NCBI GenBank assembly: GCA_963786195.1
Contig: CAWAYH010000011.1
Coordinates: 372,001-436,000, forward strand
DNA from: CAWAYH01 sp963786195
Lineage (GTDB): Bacteria; Acidobacteriota; Vicinamibacteria; Vicinamibacterales; 2-12-FULL-66-21
Direction: 5' to 3'
DNA length: 64,000 nt
Shown piece after piece: positions 27,437 through 35,243 of the stretch. Made by a program: the position numbers and the translations under genes. The notes under the pieces are model-generated. The model saw nothing but the letters and a program-made list of their open reading frames with translations. It searched no databases and was not told where the DNA came from. How positions within the stretch are numbered: position 1 is the stretch's first letter; every line of letters starts with the position of its first letter.

Positions 27437-27826
27437 TTACTTGACTTCAATCCGGCGCGCGGGAGGCGGCGAGATCTTCGGGAGCGTGACGGTGAGCACG
27501 CCGTTCGACAGGTCCGCCGAAACGGCCGTGACGTCGACGATCTCGGCGAACTCGAAGGTTCGCACGAACGCGCCATGTCCCCGCTCGACCTGGTGAAAGT
27601 GGACGATCTCGTTCCCGTTGTGCCGATCGGTTCTCCGGCCCCGGAGGATCAGCCGGTAGTCTTCGAGCGAGAGGTCGATTTCGTCCCGGCTGATGCCTGG
27701 CACTTCGGCCGTGACGACGTACGCCCTGGATGTTTCGTAGACGTCAATCGCCGGCGACCACGCGTCGGGGTGGTGGGCCGACATCCGCTCCAGGCGCTCC
27801 TGCCAGACCCGCAGGTCCCAAGGCAT
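27437..27826 (-). CDS. Small heat-shock protein (Hsp20/alpha-crystallin)
   Basis: 129 residues from the ATG at 27826 (a longer frame starts at 27892 but would overlap the divergent efp). The alpha-crystallin core is complete: AIDVYETSRAYVVTAEVPGISRDEIDLSL, YRLILRGRR, FVRTFEFAEIVDVTAVSADLSNGVLTVTLPK, ending RRIEV. It is an ATP-independent holdase in the cytoplasm. Paired with htrA in a two-gene stress operon. Confidence 0.9.
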   Translation of the reverse strand: MPWDLRVWQERLERMSAHHPDAWSPAIDVYETSRAYVVTAEVPGISRDEIDLSLEDYRLILRGRRTDRHNGNEIVHFHQVERGHGAFVRTFEFAEIVDVTAVSADLSNGVLTVTLPKISPPPARRIEVK

Positions 27827-27881
27827 GCTGCGATCGTAGCATGCGCCTGCTGTGCTAAGATCGAAAGGTTGTGGATATCGC

Positions 27882-28445
27882 ATGAGCTCCATTCAGGCTA
27901 CAAGACTCAAGAAAGGCATGCTGGTGAAGATGGGGGAGGACCTCTGCCGGGTTCTCGACCTCCAGCATTTCACCCCAGGCAACAAGCGCGGGTTCGTCCA
28001 GGCGAAGCTCCGGAACATCCGCACGTCGTCGCTGTCCGATCACAAGTTCCGCTCGGAAGACGATGTCGAGCGGGCGACGCTCGATGAGCGGGAGATGCAG
28101 TACCTCTACCGGGACGGAGACTCGTTTCATTTCATGGATACGGCCTCGTTCGAGCAGCTGCACATCCCGGCGGACGTGCTCGGCGACTCCGTCAACTACA
28201 TCGTGCAGGAGGCGCTCATCACGGTGGAGTTCTACGGATCCGAGCCGGTCGGGATCGAGCTGCCGCAGACCGTGGATCTGAAAGTCGACGACACGTCCCC
28301 GGGCATCAAGGGCGCGACCGCCAGCGCGCAGGTCAAGCCGGCCCGGCTCGAGACCGGCCTCGTCGTGCAGGTCCCGCCGTTCGTCAACACCGGCGATGTG
28401 ATTCGCGTCAGCACGGAGACCGGAGAGTACCTGTCGCGCGCGTAG
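27882..28445 (+). CDS. efp: Translation elongation factor P
   Basis: 187 residues from the ATG at 27882. Three EF-P domains: KOW-like N-domain (KKGMLVKMGEDLCRVLDLQHF), OB domain (MQYLYRDGDSFHFMDTASFEQ) and C-terminal OB domain ending VIRVSTETGEYLSRA. EF-P relieves ribosome stalling at polyproline. The tip loop reads PGNKRGF, so residue 34, the position modified in E. coli (Lys34), is Asn and Lys is at 35. The start codon is 55 bases from the divergent hsp20 start. The thymidine kinase gene follows after 8 bases. Confidence 0.95.
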   Translation: MSSIQATRLKKGMLVKMGEDLCRVLDLQHFTPGNKRGFVQAKLRNIRTSSLSDHKFRSEDDVERATLDEREMQYLYRDGDSFHFMDTASFEQLHIPADVLGDSVNYIVQEALITVEFYGSEPVGIELPQTVDLKVDDTSPGIKGATASAQVKPARLETGLVVQVPPFVNTGDVIRVSTETGEYLSRA

Positions 28446-28453
28446 CCTCACTC

Positions 28454-29065
28454 ATGGACACACCACAACCTGCACTCGGCTCCCACTCCGGAATGGACAG
28501 CACGCCGCAGCGCCCGACATCAGGCTGGATCGAGGTCATCACCGGCAGCATGTTCAGCGGCAAGAGCGAGGAGCTGATCCGGCGGCTGCGCCGCGCGCAG
28601 ATCGCCAGGCAGAAAGTCCAGATCTTCAAGCCGCGCATCGACAACCGCTTCGGCGACGGCCACATCATCTCGCACAGCGAGATGCGGATCCCGTCGGAGG
28701 ACCTGGAGTCCTCGCGCGACCTGCTGGCCCGCGTCGAGGCGGACACCGAAGTCGTGGGCATCGACGAAGGACAGTTCTTCGACGCCGAGCTGCCGGCCGT
28801 CTGCAACACGCTCGCCGATCAGGGAAAGCGCGTGATCGTCGCCGGGCTGGATCAGGACTATCTCGGCAAGCCGTTCGAGCCGATGCCGCAGCTGCTCGCG
28901 ATCGCGGAATACATCACCAAAACGCTCGCCATCTGCGTCGTCTGCGGCGCGCCGGCCAATCACACCCAGCGCCTGGTCGCCAGCAGCGCCCGCGTGCTCG
29001 TCGGGGCGCAAGGCACGTACGAAGCGCGCTGCCGCCGCTGCTTCGATCCCCGACTCGGACAATAG
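28454..29065 (+). CDS. tdk: Thymidine kinase (type II)
   Basis: 203 residues. Walker A GSMFSGKSEELIRR, Walker B/lid Asp-Glu in GIDEGQFF, and a C-terminal zinc site from CVVC and CRRC. The substrate loop region is SSARVLVGAQGTYEARC. It phosphorylates thymidine in pyrimidine salvage. A 24-residue polar N-terminal extension precedes the P-loop; a later start at 28493 (MDSTPQ) is possible. It follows efp closely, so probably co-transcribed. Confidence 0.93.
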   Translation: MDTPQPALGSHSGMDSTPQRPTSGWIEVITGSMFSGKSEELIRRLRRAQIARQKVQIFKPRIDNRFGDGHIISHSEMRIPSEDLESSRDLLARVEADTEVVGIDEGQFFDAELPAVCNTLADQGKRVIVAGLDQDYLGKPFEPMPQLLAIAEYITKTLAICVVCGAPANHTQRLVASSARVLVGAQGTYEARCRRCFDPRLGQ

Positions 29066-29070
29066 TAAAA

Positions 29071-29208
29071 TACTGAATGCCGAAGTCCGAGTTCTGAATT
29101 GAACTTGGAGATTCTTCAGACTTGCCAAGTTCTACGATAGTTTCGAAGTTGGCAAGCGAGAAGACTTCGACGTTCGACTTCAGCATTCAGACTTCAGCAT
29201 TCAGAATT
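29071..29208. repeat. Inverted pair of CTGAATG-type heptamer arrays forming a long hairpin
   Basis: Begins 6 bases after the tdk stop and ends 3 bases before the next ATG. CTGAATGCCGAAGTC at 29073-29087 matches the reverse complement of two copies at 29176-29190 and 29190-29204 with one mismatch. CTTGCCAA (29121-29128) and TTGGCAAG (29149-29156) pair perfectly at the centre. The whole block can fold as an imperfect stem of roughly 65 bases per arm. Confidence 0.65.
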
Positions 29209-29210
29209 GC

Positions 29211-29765
29211 ATGGAGACGCTGTCCCGCTTGCTGTTCGTGCTCGGTGTTGGCTTCCTCTGTGCGAACGTCCGTCTGCTCTTCCAGTTCCTGCGTTTTCTG
29301 AAGATGCGCTCCACGGCGCTGCTGACGTGGCCGGGCAGCCGTCCGCCGTTTTATCTGCTGCTGCTCGCGATCGGCGCGACGCTCGCGCTGCTCATCGTCT
29401 ATAAGGTCGCCGTCCTGCGCGTTCACCCGAGCCAGGTGTTCGGAGAGAGCATGATGCTCGTGTACTACGCGTACGCGCTGCCGCTCAGCCTGCGGATCGG
29501 CCGGGGCTTTTACGAGGACGGCATCTGGTCCGATCGCGGGTTCATCCCGTATTCACGCATCGGCGGGCTGTCGTGGCGTGAGGACGAGCAGGTCACGCTG
29601 GTGCTCGTGTACCGCATGCAGGCGTTCGCCAGCCGCCTCGTCGTGCCCCGGTCGCACTACGCCGCCGCCCGGCGGCTGCTGCGTGACAAGATCGCCGCGC
29701 ACGATATCGAGTTCGCTGAGAAGTCGCTGAACCTGGGGGACCGGGACTTGCGAGATGATGTGTAA
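29211..29765 (+). CDS. Membrane protein of unknown function, flanked by repeat arrays
   Basis: 184 residues. Probable helices: LLFVLGVGFLCANVRLLFQFL, PPFYLLLLAIGATLALLIVYKVAVL and a shorter one around MMLVYYAYALPLSLRI, then a soluble part (RGFYEDGIWSDRGFIPYSRIGGLSWRED, TLVLVYRM) that resembles the C-terminal domain of DUF5673-like membrane proteins (weak resemblance). No Shine-Dalgarno is seen: the bases before the ATG belong to the heptamer array. Its TAA is followed directly by the next array. Function unknown. Confidence 0.62.
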   Translation: METLSRLLFVLGVGFLCANVRLLFQFLRFLKMRSTALLTWPGSRPPFYLLLLAIGATLALLIVYKVAVLRVHPSQVFGESMMLVYYAYALPLSLRIGRGFYEDGIWSDRGFIPYSRIGGLSWREDEQVTLVLVYRMQAFASRLVVPRSHYAAARRLLRDKIAAHDIEFAEKSLNLGDRDLRDDV

Positions 29766-29912
29766 TTCTGAATTCTGAATGCTGAATGCTGACGTGAAGT
29801 GGGAATTGCGGAAGTTTGAAGTTAAGTGGGAATGGGGCAAGTCGGAAGAAGGTTCAGCAAGGTTCGAACCTCCGAATTACTTCAGCATTCCTCATTCAGC
29901 ATTCAAAATTGC
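29766..29912. repeat. Second inverted CTGAATG heptamer array pair
   Basis: Forward units (TTCTGAA, TTCTGAA, TGCTGAA, TGCTGAC) begin directly after a stop codon. Reverse-complement units (TTCAGCA, TTCCTCA, TTCAGCA) fill 29881-29905. The right part overlaps and encodes the last codons and stop of the minus-strand small gene ending at 29892. Same unit as the array at 29071. Confidence 0.65.
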
Positions 29913-30095
29913 AAGTATCCACCCGATCGGTCCGTTGCCGCTCGCCATCGGGTCGCCCAGCCAGCTGGGCGGGGTGAGCCAGACGAACGCCAGAATCGCG
30001 ATCACCATGAGGTCGTACTGCCAGGTCGCGCGGTCGTAGGTCCAGAAAAAGGCGTTCCAGAGGATGCGGGCCGGGAGCGTCGCGGCGCGCTTCAC
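29892..30095 (-). CDS. Small single-helix membrane protein
   Basis: 67 residues from a GTG at 30095 that overlaps the stop of the CDP-alcohol phosphotransferase gene (GTGA). A basic start (KRAATLPARILWNAFFWTYDRATWQYD) leads into one helix, LMVIAILAFVWLTPPSWL. The C-terminus, ILNAE, and the stop codon are encoded by heptamer repeat units. Coupling to the lipid-synthesis gene suggests a partner or assembly role; no family recognised. The longer open frame upstream is a shadow of the phosphotransferase. Confidence 0.55.
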   Translation of the reverse strand: MKRAATLPARILWNAFFWTYDRATWQYDLMVIAILAFVWLTPPSWLGDPMASGNGPIGWILAILNAE

Positions 30096-30694
30096 GCCAG
30101 CGCCTCCTGCTGCGTATCGCGCAGCTCGCGGTAGGTGTAGATGATCCGGTCGGCCACGGTGAAGACCGACAGGATCAGGATGACCCACATGACGGCGGCC
30201 ATGCGGTTCGTGAAGGCGCCGATCATGAAGAGCACGATCCGCTCGGGCCGCTCCATGAATCCCACCTTGCACTTCCGGATCAGCGACTCGGCCCGCGCGC
30301 GGGTGTAGCTCGTCATGATCGCGAACATCATCGCGAGCGCGGTGATCATCACGTAGTCGGTCCGGCCTTTCTGCGAGTACAGGTAGATCAGGCCGATGAA
30401 GAGCGAGATGTCGGAGAAGCGATCGATCACCGAGTCCCAGAAACCGCCGAACGCGCTCACGGCCTTCAGCTCCACGGCGACCTTGCCGTCGATGAAGTCG
30501 AAGATGTTGGCAATCACCATGATGACGCCGGCGGTGACGAACCGTCCCAGGCCCAGGGCACAGGCGGCCGCGGCGTTGATGAGGACGCCGACGAACGTCA
30601 GGACGTTCGGCGGAATTCGCAGCGCCACGCAGGCGCGGATGATCAGCTGCAGCGGGAAGAGGCAGATCTGTCCGATGAGGCCGGTGAACGTCAT
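30092..30694 (-). CDS. CDP-alcohol phosphatidyltransferase
   Basis: 200 residues with several membrane helices. The catalytic CDP-alcohol motif is D69-G-x2-A73-V74-x8-G83-x3-D87-x3-D91 (FDFIDGKVAVELK, then FGGFWDSVIDRFSD): all acidic residues are in place, but the usual Arg after Ala is Val. Family members transfer a phosphatidyl group from CDP-diacylglycerol to an alcohol such as glycerol-phosphate, serine or inositol-phosphate; the acceptor here is undetermined. The start at 30694 was chosen over a longer frame that overlaps the uvrC promoter. Overlaps the small membrane-protein gene downstream. Confidence 0.85.
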   Translation of the reverse strand: MTFTGLIGQICLFPLQLIIRACVALRIPPNVLTFVGVLINAAAACALGLGRFVTAGVIMVIANIFDFIDGKVAVELKAVSAFGGFWDSVIDRFSDISLFIGLIYLYSQKGRTDYVMITALAMMFAIMTSYTRARAESLIRKCKVGFMERPERIVLFMIGAFTNRMAAVMWVILILSVFTVADRIIYTYRELRDTQQEALA

Positions 30695-30729
30695 CTGGAG
30701 GACATCATCTGGAGCGTCCGCGCTCGCGT

Positions 30730-30735
30730 TATAAT
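30730..30735 (+). promoter_or_regulatory. Consensus -10 box for uvrC
   Basis: Perfect TATAAT 41 bases ahead of the chosen uvrC ATG. No good -35 hexamer at 16-18 bases upstream; the preceding bases overlap the 5' region of the divergent phosphotransferase gene. Confidence 0.4.
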
Positions 30736-30776
30736 GAAAGGTTCCAACACACTCGCAGAAACGCCGAGTGTACCGC

Positions 30777-32702
30777 ATGCCGATTCGTGATCTCAAGACC
30801 CAGATCGCCCGCCTGCCTGAGCAACCTGGCGTGTACCTGTTCTCCAACGGGGCCGGCGAGATGCTCTATGTGGGCAAAGCGCGCGTCCTGCGCGACCGCG
30901 TCCGCAGCTACCTGGGCGCGCACGGCGTCAGCCCGCGCATCGACGCGCTCCTGGACGAAGCCGCGCGGCTCGAGGTCATCGTCACCGACTCGGTCATGGA
31001 GGCGCTGGCGCTCGAGAATCATCTCATCAAGCAGCGTACACCGCGCTACAACATCCTGCTGCGCGACGACAAGAACTACCCGTATCTGCAGTTGACGACC
31101 GGCGAAGCGTTCCCGCGCGTGCTGGTGGCCCGGCGCGTCGAGCGCGACGACCATTATTACGCCGGCCCCTTCCTCCCCGCGTCGCTCGGGCGGCGGACGA
31201 TGGGCCTGACGCATCGGCTGTTCGGGATCCGCTCGTGCAACGAGGTGATCACCGGCGAGCGCGGACGCCCTTGCCTCGAATACGACATCAAGCGGTGCCT
31301 GGCGCCCTGCGTGCGCGAGTTGTGCTCGCCGGAGGAGTACCGCGTCGCGGTCGATCACACGAAGCTGTTCCTCGAGGGGCGCAACGACGAGGTGGTCGCC
31401 GGGTTGAGGGAGCGCATGGCCGACGCGGCCAACGGCGAGCGGTTCGAGCAGGCCGCGCAACTGCGCGACGCCATCCGGACGATCGAGACCCTGGGCACCC
31501 GCCAGCAGAAAATGGCAAGCGCCGAGCTGGGCGATAGAGACGCGTTCGGCCTGAAGGTCGGCGCCGCAGGCGCCGTCGTCGAGATCTTTCAGGTCCGCCG
31601 CGGCCGCGTGCTCGAGCGCGTCGAGCTCGTGACCGACGATCAGGAGCAGCGCCGGTCGGCGTCGACGCCGCTCGGGCCCGCGGACCGCGGTCCGCTGTCT
31701 CACGACGCCCTCTCAGACCGGAGTGCCGAGGTCGTTCAGGCGGCGCTCCAGCAGTTCTATCAGGATCGCGTCCCGCCGCCGGAAATCCACCTGCCGCTGA
31801 CACTCGCCGAGGCCGACACGGAGATGCTCGAAGGCTGGCTGTCGGAGCAGGCCGGCGGCCGCGTGCGCATCGTCGTGCCGAAGCGCGGCGAAAAGCGCGG
31901 TCTCCTCGACCTCGCGGCCAGAAACGCCGAGGTGGCCTACCAGCAGCGGTTCAACCAGAATCTCGCCGCGCACTACGACGCGCTCGAAACGCTCCGCGCC
32001 GTTCTGGTGCTGCCGGCCGTCCCGCGCCGCATCGAGTGCTTCGACATCTCGACGATCCAGGGCAGCGAGACGGTGGCATCGATGGTCGTGTGCGAGGACG
32101 GCCGCATGCGCCGCGGCGACTACCGGAAGTTCAAGATCAGAGGCCTGACGGCGCCCGCCGGTCGGCGCCCGGCGCTCGGAGAAAGCGAGTCCCGACAGCA
32201 AGATGACTTCGCCGCGATGCACGAAGTTGTCCTGCGCCGCTATCGGCGCGTGCTCGAAGCCGGCGGACCCTTTCCGGATCTGATCCTCATCGACGGCGGC
32301 AAGGGTCAGCTGAGCGCCGCCTACATGGCGCTGGAGGAGCTGGGCCTCGGCCGGTTGATTGCGGTGGGCATCGCGAAGAAGGAAGAGCTGCTCTTTACGC
32401 GCGATCGTTCCGACGCGCTGGCGCTGCCGACCGACAGCCCCGCGTTGCTCCTCATTCAACAGATTCGCGACGAGGCGCATCGCTTCGCCGTCACGTTCCA
32501 CCGTCTGTCACGCACGAAGCGTGACCTCGGGTCGGAGCTCGACGCCGTCGGCGGCGTAGGTCCTCGCCGCCGGAAGGCACTGCTCACCGCATTCGGCAGC
32601 CTGGCCGGCGTCAGGCGCGCCACGCGCGAAGAGCTCGCCCGGGTCGTCGGCGCGAAAGTTGCCGACGCCGTACTCGCGCACTTCGGGTCGCACCGCGCTT
32701 GA
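30777..32702 (+). CDS. uvrC: UvrABC excision nuclease subunit C
   Basis: 641 residues from the ATG at 30777; a GTG 9 bases upstream is an alternative. Domains in order: GIY-YIG nuclease (PGVYLF, then MLYVGKARVLRDRVRSYL, with Asn in LENHLIKQ); a UVR helix pair around VVAGLRERMADAANGERFEQAAQLRDAI; the RNase-H-like endonuclease with ECFDISTIQGSETVASMVVCEDG and LILIDGGKGQL; and a C-terminal helix-hairpin-helix (GVGPRRRKALLTAFGSLAGV). It makes both incisions in nucleotide excision repair with UvrA and UvrB. First gene of a long same-strand run. Confidence 0.97.
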   Translation: MPIRDLKTQIARLPEQPGVYLFSNGAGEMLYVGKARVLRDRVRSYLGAHGVSPRIDALLDEAARLEVIVTDSVMEALALENHLIKQRTPRYNILLRDDKNYPYLQLTTGEAFPRVLVARRVERDDHYYAGPFLPASLGRRTMGLTHRLFGIRSCNEVITGERGRPCLEYDIKRCLAPCVRELCSPEEYRVAVDHTKLFLEGRNDEVVAGLRERMADAANGERFEQAAQLRDAIRTIETLGTRQQKMASAELGDRDAFGLKVGAAGAVVEIFQVRRGRVLERVELVTDDQEQRRSASTPLGPADRGPLSHDALSDRSAEVVQAALQQFYQDRVPPPEIHLPLTLAEADTEMLEGWLSEQAGGRVRIVVPKRGEKRGLLDLAARNAEVAYQQRFNQNLAAHYDALETLRAVLVLPAVPRRIECFDISTIQGSETVASMVVCEDGRMRRGDYRKFKIRGLTAPAGRRPALGESESRQQDDFAAMHEVVLRRYRRVLEAGGPFPDLILIDGGKGQLSAAYMALEELGLGRLIAVGIAKKEELLFTRDRSDALALPTDSPALLLIQQIRDEAHRFAVTFHRLSRTKRDLGSELDAVGGVGPRRRKALLTAFGSLAGVRRATREELARVVGAKVADAVLAHFGSHRA

Positions 32703-32798
32703 TAAACATGCGGCGATGCCGTACCCTCATCACCATTCCTCGGCTGGTGAAATCAACTGCCGCTCAATCTGACATCGCTCGTCATCCCCATCGCGATT

Positions 32799-33404
32799 GT
32801 GTTGCTGTCGTTGACGGTGCACGAGGCGGCGCATGCGTGGACAGCCGATCGGTTGGGTGACCCGACCGCGCGCATGCTCGGCCGCGTGTCGTTCAATCCG
32901 ATCGTCCACATCGACTTGATTGGAACGGTGATTCTGCCGCTGCTGGCGGCCGTCAGCGGCCTGCCGATCATCGGCTGGGCGAAGCCGGTACCGGTCAACA
33001 TCACGCGGTTGCGACACCCGCGGCGCGATTTCGTGCTGGTGGCGGCGGCCGGACCGGCGAGCAACCTGCTGCTGGCGACGCTGGCCGCGATCGTCTACCG
33101 GGCCGTGTACGCCACGATCGACTCGTCCAACGACACTTACATGATTCAGTCCGGTCTTCTGGCAGGCGTGTGCATCGCGGCCGTGCACATCAATATCCTG
33201 CTGGCGCTGTTCAACCTGATCCCCGTGCCTCCGCTCGACGGCGGGAACGTGCTGGCGGGCCTGCTGCCGCCGCAGGCCGCCAGGGTCTTCATCGGTCTGC
33301 GGCAATTCGGGTTTATCATTCTCTACCTGCTGATGTTCAGCGGTGTGCTCAGCGAGCTGATCGTGCCGCCGGCGCTCTTCCTCGAGGGGCTGCTCCTTCC
33401 GTGA
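32799..33404 (+). CDS. Site-2 protease family membrane metalloprotease (M50)
   Basis: About 201 residues, polytopic. The zinc motif HEAAH sits in the first helix (LLSLTVHEAAHAW), and the third ligand region is FNLIPVPPLDGGNVL. NPIVHIDLIGTVILP and GWAKPVPVN match the short rhomboid-neighbouring M50 subgroup. The start is uncertain: coding-looking hydrophobic codons continue upstream of the GTG at 32799 (Pro-Leu-Asn-Leu-Thr-Ser-Leu-Val-Ile) to a stop without an ATG. Its stop overlaps the trpS start (GTGA). Intramembrane cleavage of unknown substrates is expected. Confidence 0.85.
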   Translation: MLLSLTVHEAAHAWTADRLGDPTARMLGRVSFNPIVHIDLIGTVILPLLAAVSGLPIIGWAKPVPVNITRLRHPRRDFVLVAAAGPASNLLLATLAAIVYRAVYATIDSSNDTYMIQSGLLAGVCIAAVHINILLALFNLIPVPPLDGGNVLAGLLPPQAARVFIGLRQFGFIILYLLMFSGVLSELIVPPALFLEGLLLP

Positions 33405-34393
33405 AACCACGTGTCGTCTCGGGCATGCGCCCGACAGGCAAGCTGCACCTGGGTCATCTCGTCGGCGCGCTGAACAATTGGGCAGCGCTGCAGGACAAGT
33501 ACGACTGTTTCTACTTCGTCGCCGACTGGCACGCGCTGACGAGCGACTACGCGGATACCTCGCACATCGTGCCCAGCGCGTACGACATGGTCGCTGACTG
33601 GATTGCGGCGGGGCTCGACCCCGAGCGCAGCACGCTGTTCGTTCAGTCGCTCGTGCCCGAGCACGCCGAACTGAACCTGCTGTTGTCGATGACGATCCCG
33701 ATCCCCTGGCTGGAGCGGGTGCCGACCTACAAGGAGCAGATCGAGCAGCTCGCTGAAAAAGATCTGTCGACGCTCGGGTTCCTGGGCTACCCCCTGCTGC
33801 AGACGGCGGACATCATCATCTACGACGCGCACTACGTGCCCGTCGGCGAGGACCAGGTCCCGCACCTCGAGCTCAGCCGCGAGATCGTCCGGCGCTTTCA
33901 CAATTTCTACGGTCAGCTCTTCGTCGAGCCGCAGCCGCTGCTGACGACCTTCCCGCGGCTGCCGGGGCTCGACAACCGGAAGATGTCCAAGAGCTACGCC
34001 AACACCATCGACGTCTCGGATGACGCGGAGACGGTCCGGAAGAAGGTCATGCAGATGTACACGGATCCGAACCGGGTCCGGGCGGATATCCCCGGCAATG
34101 TCGAAGGAAACCCCGTCTTCATGTACCATGACGCATTCAATCCGGACACTGCGGAAGTCGAGGATTTGAAGACGCGGTATCGTGCCGGCAAAGTCGGCGA
34201 CGTCGAGGTGAAGACGAAGCTGGCGAAAGCGCTGAACGCCTACATGGATCCGATTCGGGCGAGGAGAGCAGACGTGACGAAAAACCCGTCGTCGGTCCGC
34301 GAGATTCTGCACGAGGGATCGAAAAAGGCGCGCGCGGTGGCGACCGAGACGATGGAGCGGGTGCGATCGGCGGTCAAGCTCGTGTATCGGTAA
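33401..34393 (+). CDS. trpS: Tryptophanyl-tRNA synthetase
   Basis: 330 residues from a GTG at 33401 that overlaps the M50 gene stop by 4 bases. Class I motifs: the HIGH-equivalent in GMRPTGKLHLGHLVGALNNW and KMSKS in NRKMSKSYANT. Substrate-binding segments include VGEDQVPHLELSREI. Charges tRNA-Trp in the cytoplasm. Normal length. The downstream gene scpA starts 24 bases later. Confidence 0.96.
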   Translation: MKPRVVSGMRPTGKLHLGHLVGALNNWAALQDKYDCFYFVADWHALTSDYADTSHIVPSAYDMVADWIAAGLDPERSTLFVQSLVPEHAELNLLLSMTIPIPWLERVPTYKEQIEQLAEKDLSTLGFLGYPLLQTADIIIYDAHYVPVGEDQVPHLELSREIVRRFHNFYGQLFVEPQPLLTTFPRLPGLDNRKMSKSYANTIDVSDDAETVRKKVMQMYTDPNRVRADIPGNVEGNPVFMYHDAFNPDTAEVEDLKTRYRAGKVGDVEVKTKLAKALNAYMDPIRARRADVTKNPSSVREILHEGSKKARAVATETMERVRSAVKLVYR

Positions 34394-34417
34394 GCTCGGC
34401 TCAGGGATCGAGACCAC

Positions 34418-35239
34418 GTGGAACACACGGAATTCGAATCCATTCTCGAAGCGTATCCGGTTCACCTCGACAACTTCGAGGGCCCGCTCGATCTGTTGCT
34501 GCACCTCATCAAGCAGAACGAGCTGAACATCTACGACATCCCCATCGCGCTCATCACGAAGCAGTATCTCGATTACATCGACCTGATGCAGGAGATGAAC
34601 CTGGACGTCGCGGGGGAATTCCTCGTCATGGCCGCGACGCTCATCCACATCAAGTCGCGGATGCTGCTGCCCCGGCCCGATCCCGCGCAGGAAGACCCGG
34701 ACGAGGATCCTCGAGAGGCGCTGGTGCGCCGCCTGCTGGAGCACCAGAAGTTCAAGGCCGCCGCCGAGCTCCTGCACGAGCGCGAGACGCTCCGCAGCGC
34801 TCAGTGGACGCGGCCCGACGGGCCGATCACCGAGATCGCCGGCGAGGCCCCGGAGCCCGAGATCGAGGTGGATCTCTTCAGCCTCATCTCGGCGTTCCGC
34901 GCAGTCGTCGAACGCTCGAAGCAGCGGCCGCGCGTCTATCTGCCCGGGGAGCAGATCCCGATTGAGGATCGGATCGAGCAGCTCCTCACGAAGCTCTCGG
35001 AGACCGAGGCCTGCGGCTTCGAGGATCTCTTCGCCGACGTGCAGACGCGCGCGGGCCTGATCGTGACGTTCCTCGCCCTGCTCGAGATGATCCGGCTCAA
35101 GCTGGTTCGCGTGTTCCAGGCCGGCGCCATGGGACCCATCCGCATCTACAAGCGTGCGCGGCCGGCCGACGCCCCCAAGCCGCTGCTGGATCCGGAACAA
35201 CGGCACCTGGACGAATCGAAGGTTGAAGAAGAGGGATGA
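34418..35239 (+). CDS. scpA: Segregation and condensation protein A (kleisin)
   Basis: 273 residues from a GTG at 34418. The N-terminal SMC-binding part begins YPVHLDNFEGPLDLLLHLIKQNELNIYDIPIALITKQYLDYI and continues AATLIHIKSRMLLP. The middle is helical and acidic. The C-terminal winged helix is GLIVTFLALLEMIRLKLVRVFQAG. It bridges SMC heads for chromosome condensation. scpB follows after 4 bases, the usual pair. Confidence 0.95.
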   Translation: MEHTEFESILEAYPVHLDNFEGPLDLLLHLIKQNELNIYDIPIALITKQYLDYIDLMQEMNLDVAGEFLVMAATLIHIKSRMLLPRPDPAQEDPDEDPREALVRRLLEHQKFKAAAELLHERETLRSAQWTRPDGPITEIAGEAPEPEIEVDLFSLISAFRAVVERSKQRPRVYLPGEQIPIEDRIEQLLTKLSETEACGFEDLFADVQTRAGLIVTFLALLEMIRLKLVRVFQAGAMGPIRIYKRARPADAPKPLLDPEQRHLDESKVEEEG

Positions 35240-35243
35240 CGTC

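Noticed and set aside
29071..29912. Composite transposon around the 29211 gene because inverted repeats flank it
   Set aside because: The flanks are the same heptamer family seen elsewhere without genes between them, no transposase is present, and target-site duplications were not seen.
33323..35206. 627-codon minus-strand open frame across trpS and scpA
   Set aside because: Both genes on the plus strand are fully recognisable; the minus-strand product has no recognisable fold and biased composition.
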